Assembly (NCBI GenBank): GCA_902790625.1
Contig: CADASP010000009.1
Span: 157,930-221,929, forward strand
DNA: 64,000 bases
DNA from: an uncultured Prevotellaceae bacterium
GTDB lineage: Bacteria > Bacteroidota > Bacteroidia > Bacteroidales > Bacteroidaceae
Reading direction: 5' to 3'
Below, in pieces: positions 61,401 to 64,000 of this stretch. The position numbers and the translations under genes were made by a program. Position 1 is the first letter of the stretch, and each line of letters starts with the position of its first letter. The notes beneath the pieces are model-generated. The model was given only the letters and a program-made list of their open reading frames with translations. It searched no databases and was not told where the DNA came from.

Positions 61401-63312
61401 CCACCAGATTGTCATACCCGGGGGCGAGGGCAGCACGCCGCCGCTCATCGGATTCATGGCCAACGACGAGGAGGACGCCAACGACCTGCCCGACCAGCTC
61501 TACCTGAGCAACGGCACCAAGCAGACCGTGCACCAGGCCTACAGCGCAGTGGCCACGAGGGAGTCGGACACGCAATACACCATCACCGCCAACGTCAACA
61601 CGGCCGGATGGAACTACGGCAGCCTGACCGACCCCACGGGCGGCTCGCGCAAGCTGCTCACCGTGAAGCGCCGCGACGGCACGCTGCTGCCAGCCGAGAA
61701 CTTCTGGCAGACGGACCGCACCCTACGCGACGGGCTGCAGCCCCTCTACGAGAACCGCATCCACTTCTGCGACGAGATGCCCATCGGCGGAGAGACATAC
61801 ACCGTCACCTTCGAGGACAAGCCCGCCGTGGTGCTCGCCGTGGGCAGCGTATCGGGCATACCATCATCCGACAGCTTCACCCGCGAACCCGTGACCGAGG
61901 TGGTGGTGACGTTCAACAAGCCCATCAACGCAGCGTCGTTCACCAGCGAAGACCTGGTCGTGATGCACGAGGGCGAGGCCGTAGACCTCAGTGGCATCAC
62001 CGTCGACCCCATCGACACGGGCAACGAGACCACCTTCAAGATAGACCTGGGCAGCATCACCACGCCCGACGGATACTACAGCCTCGACATCCAGACGGCC
62101 GGCATCAGCGACCTCGAGGGGTTCTTCGGCGAGGCTGGCAAGAAGTGCAGCTGGATACAGCTCACCGACGGCAAGGCCAACCTCACGATGAAGGTCACAC
62201 CCGAGGGGGCGGGCACCGTCGCGCCGGGCACCTCGAAGCAGGACTTCAACGGCATCGTCGACATCGCCGCCGTGCCCGCCGAGGGCTACAACTTCAGCCA
62301 CTGGGTGAAGGACGAGGCGCTGCTCAGCGACCAGGCTACTCACAGCTACCAGATGGCTGGCCCCGCCACCATCACAGCCGTATTCACGCCCAAGCAGTAC
62401 AGGCTCATCGTGAACTACAACCAGGACGGAGGCACCATCGACGGCGGCTCGGGACTCTACGACTACAACCAGACCGTCACCCTGAAGGCCACCGCCAAGA
62501 AGGGCTACTACTTCGCAGGATGGAAGCACGACGGCGACATCGTCAGCCAGGACGAGACGCTGGCGCTCACCATCAAGAAGGCCGACGCCTACGAGGCCGT
62601 CTTCGAGCTGCTCAGCTTCGTGCAGGCCGACCTCTCGGAGCTGAACACCAAAGACGAGAACCTGTCATTCTTCCACAACCCCAAGGGCGAATTCTACAAG
62701 GTGACGCTCGACCGCGTGCTCACCAAAGGCCAGTGGAACACCTTCTGCGTGCCATTCGACATCTCGGAGCAGCAAATCAACAAGACGTGGGGCTACAACA
62801 CCATGCTGGTGCAGCTCAAGTCGGTGGCCGACGCCACGCTCAGCTTCGAGTACGCATGGAACATCAAGGCCGGCGTGCCCTACCTGGTCAAGCCGGAGCG
62901 AACAGTGGAGCATCCAGAGCTGGAGTACAAGGGCAACCTGAACTTGCAGACAGACCCGCTGCCATCCACCTACGACAACTACACGTTCGTGGGCAACTAC
63001 GGGCCACACGCATGGGCTGCCGACGGCACCGAGTGGTACTACGGCGTGAAGCGCGGGGTGCTCTTCCAGGCATCGCAGGCCACGGCCCATCTCAACGGCT
63101 TCAGGGCATACTTCATCCTGCCCGCCGACGGCACCGCACGGCTGAGCATCATGGGCGTGGCGACCGACGGCATTGGCGAACTGCCACTCCAGGAAACAAG
63201 CGCCGGGCGCAACGCCGTGTACAACGTGCAGGGCCTCTACATGGGCGACGACACGAAGACGCTGCCCGCTGGATTATACATTGTCAACGGAAAAAAGATG
63301 GTTGTGAAATGA
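55426..63312 (+). CDS. Giant multidomain surface protein (2628 residues)
   Basis: Signal peptide MRHLRLYSLLLMALMAIATA. Residues about 22-165 resemble a cohesin-like sandwich (VNKLYLGNISCMKGQTVDLA, IQADITLPKGMTM). Next come CARDB-type (about 168-300 and 735-850) and Calx-beta-like domains (about 300-730, with DDD and IDDD boundaries). Many Ig-like and carboxypeptidase-regulatory-like units (GATVAVLHPVTQKLLRQYVT) follow. An Ig-like domain near 2140 precedes InlB-type repeats (TMKVTPEGAGTVAPG; LIVNYNQDGGTIDGGSG). The tail GLYIVNGKKMVVK is sorting-like. Pro-rich PCPPPPPDWPPMPTDG lies near 1500. Probably an adhesin or scaffold. Its stop overlaps the next gene. Confidence 0.88.
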   Translation: MRHLRLYSLLLMALMAIATAAQEVNKLYLGNISCMKGQTVDLAFFVDNTSPNITAIQADITLPKGMTMQTAESYATLEESRVSDHRVKVQVLPNVDNVYRYRVMLLSPSNSTILANKGKVFSMQTMVADAAPMTEGESYPILMQGVVLSNQEGQNIVTAYEGGSITIAPSPDFTVSDVQLTAVNDQTGVTALSPGDNFTLSRKVNNIGSAQSEAGWNEQIILVSTTTGERCNVATSRHADVRLESGASMEITENFTVPRLPGIDGQFNVLVELTPNSQSGEHTEYQHNNSATTSGTYTMSKRLYLSLQQTDIAEPGNGSRRYYATLERSGSRQQPMTFNVGYGPTDSRLTLDNGTVTISQSSSSASFGFLVTDDTQLNGDVVDFGFTVAAAAGYGAISVGGHLIDDEHPDLLVSLPKTEFFEGEEFAITITATRAPEEDLTIQLSNSAASRFKMPPSGVTMAAGTTTATAAIKVYDDDVVADVIDVRFTAAASNYNSGHADAILHDNDMPNITLTLNTNAVSEGAGPNAVACTLSRDKTNSQLTIEVSTSDNTQLYSSYRRFTMAKGKSQFPFYLHMLDNGMMDGDREVTVTVKAYITSCGCTTNGTVGGVAQQTLTIIDDDGPALKLTASTPNIQEGSSGNKFTVSRNNELPSAITVNLSTDISNTDFHFPPSVTIPAGERSTTFEASLDRNSTSGDSRAITLVAKADGYSQGSCWVMATDQTLADATIEMSVETTEVYATIPSVLNLTLHNQGYAPLPAKTPVSIVAGGSVVRTVYTDEAFAAGEQTMMPIMLTAVLSENPGTVEVFAVVNNGNVKPEINYGNNTSEKVTVNVLPLLTTTELHTDKTVYTSEETVIISGQTEGRINREVDLEVYIVQGGTRLPIMTKTDEEGHFRVEWTPTLGMAGDFGIGACMPGEKLTTASTTIKLYGMRRASGTFLASEMEVNEAKNGHIEIVNPGTMPLTNIHATVSGLANNVELEVEDIESLGPNETKVMNYRLTGLAPSPSFNEWQTADLRITSAEGAVLPQTIYYVIYPAVPQLKATISSINTTMIKDETRNYEFTIYNEGRKETGEINVDVGNTQWLSTATPRRMASLAPGESATVVLQMRPTPGMELNSIITGNIYLSAANGSGVSIAMRVECVSENTGTLVVDVWDEFTANTEEAPHVSGATVAVLHPVTQKLLRQYVTGDDGLATFEDLPEGKYLVKVTHPKHESYSETVIVSPARTITQRAFIPYSAITIEMVYEPTEVEDVYDIVTTVNYETQVPRPVLKMDMPEKLMVEELQLPYIYYVTLTNVGLIAAKDVKFATKTEWGDYRFTPLIEGPWEILPQQSVIIPVEITGVNDGTAQSRGAWGPMRGPISDKINEAGVECAMGTLARYKGQCAAQATNSSMTEYQVEKMMQVNEGCAGIADLVDMISYAFTVLGFSPSGSWSASAPTGSGSFHEQGSGITSVSCDPCLNDKSKEYIEALTNMKGGGKREMAESAGTLLAPCPPPPPDWPPMPTDGSRANDQHQAPKLNEGAVFYSTDMRRMDNGTMMDCYREIVKAITPIEDEVIEIPGLVNITNATIEIPSWQPSYLKAWMLNTGIAHDLNYHDLGYIFYVMGDTRLPIIETDEAKALVALFQEGETPSDEQLAALHPTALDDEQYAAVVAHLQSFSSNDFDKLSQLAARVQSDLMEINRKGYSNAKELCVAEADQTLEGLSSKQSSVCASVKLQISQRLTMTRQAVRGTLTVVNGSEDQPMSDIRLNLVVTDPDGNVATPHIMEIHTESINGFTGELDFHSGWNLAAKQTGEAKIIFIPTKYAAPTEPLLYTFAGTITFIDPFTGLEMTRELETERLTVAPSPDLDLTYFMQRDILGDDPLTPEVEPQVPSQFTLLINNKGYGDATKVKMVTNQPEIIENEKGLLVDFEIISSQLNGGDKTLAMGSSVATDFGDIPAHSQAYAQWWMTSTLTGHFTDYSVEATHVTSYDNPDLSLLDEVTIHELIHQIVIPGGEGSTPPLIGFMANDEEDANDLPDQLYLSNGTKQTVHQAYSAVATRESDTQYTITANVNTAGWNYGSLTDPTGGSRKLLTVKRRDGTLLPAENFWQTDRTLRDGLQPLYENRIHFCDEMPIGGETYTVTFEDKPAVVLAVGSVSGIPSSDSFTREPVTEVVVTFNKPINAASFTSEDLVVMHEGEAVDLSGITVDPIDTGNETTFKIDLGSITTPDGYYSLDIQTAGISDLEGFFGEAGKKCSWIQLTDGKANLTMKVTPEGAGTVAPGTSKQDFNGIVDIAAVPAEGYNFSHWVKDEALLSDQATHSYQMAGPATITAVFTPKQYRLIVNYNQDGGTIDGGSGLYDYNQTVTLKATAKKGYYFAGWKHDGDIVSQDETLALTIKKADAYEAVFELLSFVQADLSELNTKDENLSFFHNPKGEFYKVTLDRVLTKGQWNTFCVPFDISEQQINKTWGYNTMLVQLKSVADATLSFEYAWNIKAGVPYLVKPERTVEHPELEYKGNLNLQTDPLPSTYDNYTFVGNYGPHAWAADGTEWYYGVKRGVLFQASQATAHLNGFRAYFILPADGTARLSIMGVATDGIGELPLQETSAGRNAVYNVQGLYMGDDTKTLPAGLYIVNGKKMVVK

Positions 63313-63488
63313 AAAGCAAATCGTATATCGCACCCGCAACCAAGGTGGTGCAACTGTCAGCCCACGTGATGGTCATCGCGAGCAACAACACGGTGACCGT
63401 CGGACTAAGCAACGGCAACGACGCCGCAGAACCCGACGACCCCAACGCATCGCGCCAGAGCAGCCTATGGGGCGACGACGGCTACTGA
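63309..63488 (+). CDS. Small protein coupled to the giant surface protein (59 residues)
   Basis: The ATG at 63309 overlaps the stop of the giant gene by 4 bp (ATGA), so translation is coupled. The product opens with MKSKSYIAPATKVVQLSAHV, has a short VMVIASNN segment, and ends in an acidic, Ser-rich stretch with SLWGDDGY. Bacteroidales genomes carry many small proteins of the pattern YxxPxxxVVxL...S.W.DD, usually unannotated and often near surface-protein genes. There is no classical signal peptide and no cysteine. Function unknown; a secreted peptide precursor or a chaperone-like partner are possible. Confidence 0.75.
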   Translation: MKSKSYIAPATKVVQLSAHVMVIASNNTVTVGLSNGNDAAEPDDPNASRQSSLWGDDGY

Positions 63489-63533
63489 GACCCCCATCAG
63501 CCACATCCCCCGGGACACACCCACCCTCACCCT

Positions 63534-63582
63534 GCGAAAGGGCACGAAGGGCACGCTCATCGCGCCCCTCGGGCCCTTTCGC
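63534..63582 (+). terminator. Hairpin after the surface-protein operon
   Basis: GCGAAAGGGC (63534-63543) pairs exactly with GCCCTTTCGC (63573-63582), with further GC pairing inside (GCGCCCC..). No U-run follows, so it is a likely but not proven terminator. Confidence 0.55.
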
Positions 63583-63811
63583 GCAGTTGTCGCCTCTATG
63601 TGATGCGCCGAATCCTTCAGCCTGTGGCAGAATGACATCTCGAACGAAAACAGGAAATCAACTGCAACAGGACGAAAAACAATTCAACCTGCGCGGATGA
63701 AAAGACGGTCGTGCCCCCTACTCTCAATAGCCGTAGGTCGGCACGACCTGCGGACAGAATGATAGAAGGCACATCCACCCTGAAAGGCTGCGGGCAGGCG
63801 AGCTTTGCTCA

Positions 63812-64000
63812 GGAATCAGCAAACGATTCGCTAAAAAGTGATGTCATGCAGGTGAGCATGGTTGAGGACGAGCGAAATGGGATGCATTCAGGAGCGGCGG
63901 TGCACGACAAACAGGGAGCGGGAGGCACCGCAGAGGGAAAAGGGGCATGCTTTTTAGGTTGGCAGCGGGCGGGGACATGATTGGCAGCGGCCGCTGCCAA
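63812..64000 (+). repeat. Dispersed NotI-palindrome repeat, copy D (runs off the window)
   Basis: Same orientation as copies A and B: GAATCAGCAAACGATTCGCT, then the CAGGGAGCGGGAGGCACCGC core, GGTTGGCAGCGGGCGGGGAC and the start of the GGCAGCGGCCGCTGCC palindrome. Bases 63583-63811 show no gene. Confidence 0.85.

Noticed and set aside
1..64000. TAG reassigned as a sense codon throughout the genome
   Set aside because: Intact or conserved genes here end in TAG (for example GH97 at 32652-32654 and the Rpn fragment at 1742-1744), so TAG is a normal stop for the host.
1..64000. tRNA or rRNA genes
   Set aside because: No T-loop or acceptor-stem pattern or ribosomal RNA sequence was recognised on either strand.

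Overview
The window looks like a chromosomal segment of a Bacteroidales bacterium, most likely Prevotella/Segatella. The evidence is promoters of the TTTG-N19/20-TAnnTTTG type, GH97/GH43/GH51 polysaccharide enzymes with exported or lipoprotein N-termini, a typical aromatic amino acid cluster, and surface proteins with InlB-like repeats ending in a GxY(I)xNGKKxVVK-type tail. TAG is used as a normal stop (for example at 1742-1744 and 32652-32654), so the standard code applies. No tRNA or rRNA gene was seen.

Region 1-11.3 kb is an accessory island. It opens with broken genes: a DUF3843-like gene split by a 64-bp repeat, a chimera of an unknown gene with the tail of an Rpn-type nuclease, and a truncated RhuM gene. 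A type V-A CRISPR locus on the minus strand follows: MNT-like remnant, WYL-domain regulator, HNH endonuclease, cas12a, cas4/cas1 remnant, cas2, leader with its own promoter, and an array of 20 repeats and 19 spacers. cas12a has an in-frame TAG at codon 47, which separates the N-terminal WED-I segment from an otherwise intact 1254-residue body. cas4 and cas1 are reduced by one deletion to a cas4 head and a cas1 tail. The system therefore looks frozen for spacer acquisition and is silenced, or readthrough-dependent, for interference. The HNH gene sits 9 bp upstream of the cas12a start and shares its operon.

Region 11.3-30.2 kb is mostly housekeeping on the minus strand: a SWIM-SNF2 helicase, a GH25 lysozyme lipoprotein, a galM-transporter-galK operon, grpE-dnaJ-folC, an altronate dehydratase with a LacI-type regulator, nadC, an outer membrane protein and cstA. 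Region 30.5-34.4 kb holds convergent GH97 and GH43 enzymes. Region 34.4-40.4 kb is the aromatic operon pheA-aminotransferase-(GxxExxY)-DAHP synthase/chorismate mutase-(exported protein)-tyrA. It is preceded by a Phe/Tyr-rich leader peptide and two mutually exclusive RNA hairpins, a textbook-style attenuator.

Region 40.5-52.2 kb carries a start-less HicB, an SDR enzyme, a complete Rpn gene, a GH51 arabinofuranosidase, radA, an FKBP lipoprotein, glycyl-tRNA synthetase, and a Memo-AMMECR1 fusion with its radical SAM partner. Region 53.1-63.5 kb encodes an LRR protein with a dockerin-like domain, a 2628-residue surface protein with a cohesin-like head, and a 59-residue protein translationally coupled to it.

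Intergenic DNA is rich in repeats: a 64-bp palindromic element, a roughly 200-250 bp element with a GGCAGCGGCCGCTGCC palindrome (four copies), 7-bp purine-rich tandem arrays, GC-rich REP-like palindromes and promoter-bearing hairpins. Some of these enter genes, and the 7-bp array inside the GH43 gene could switch its C-terminus.
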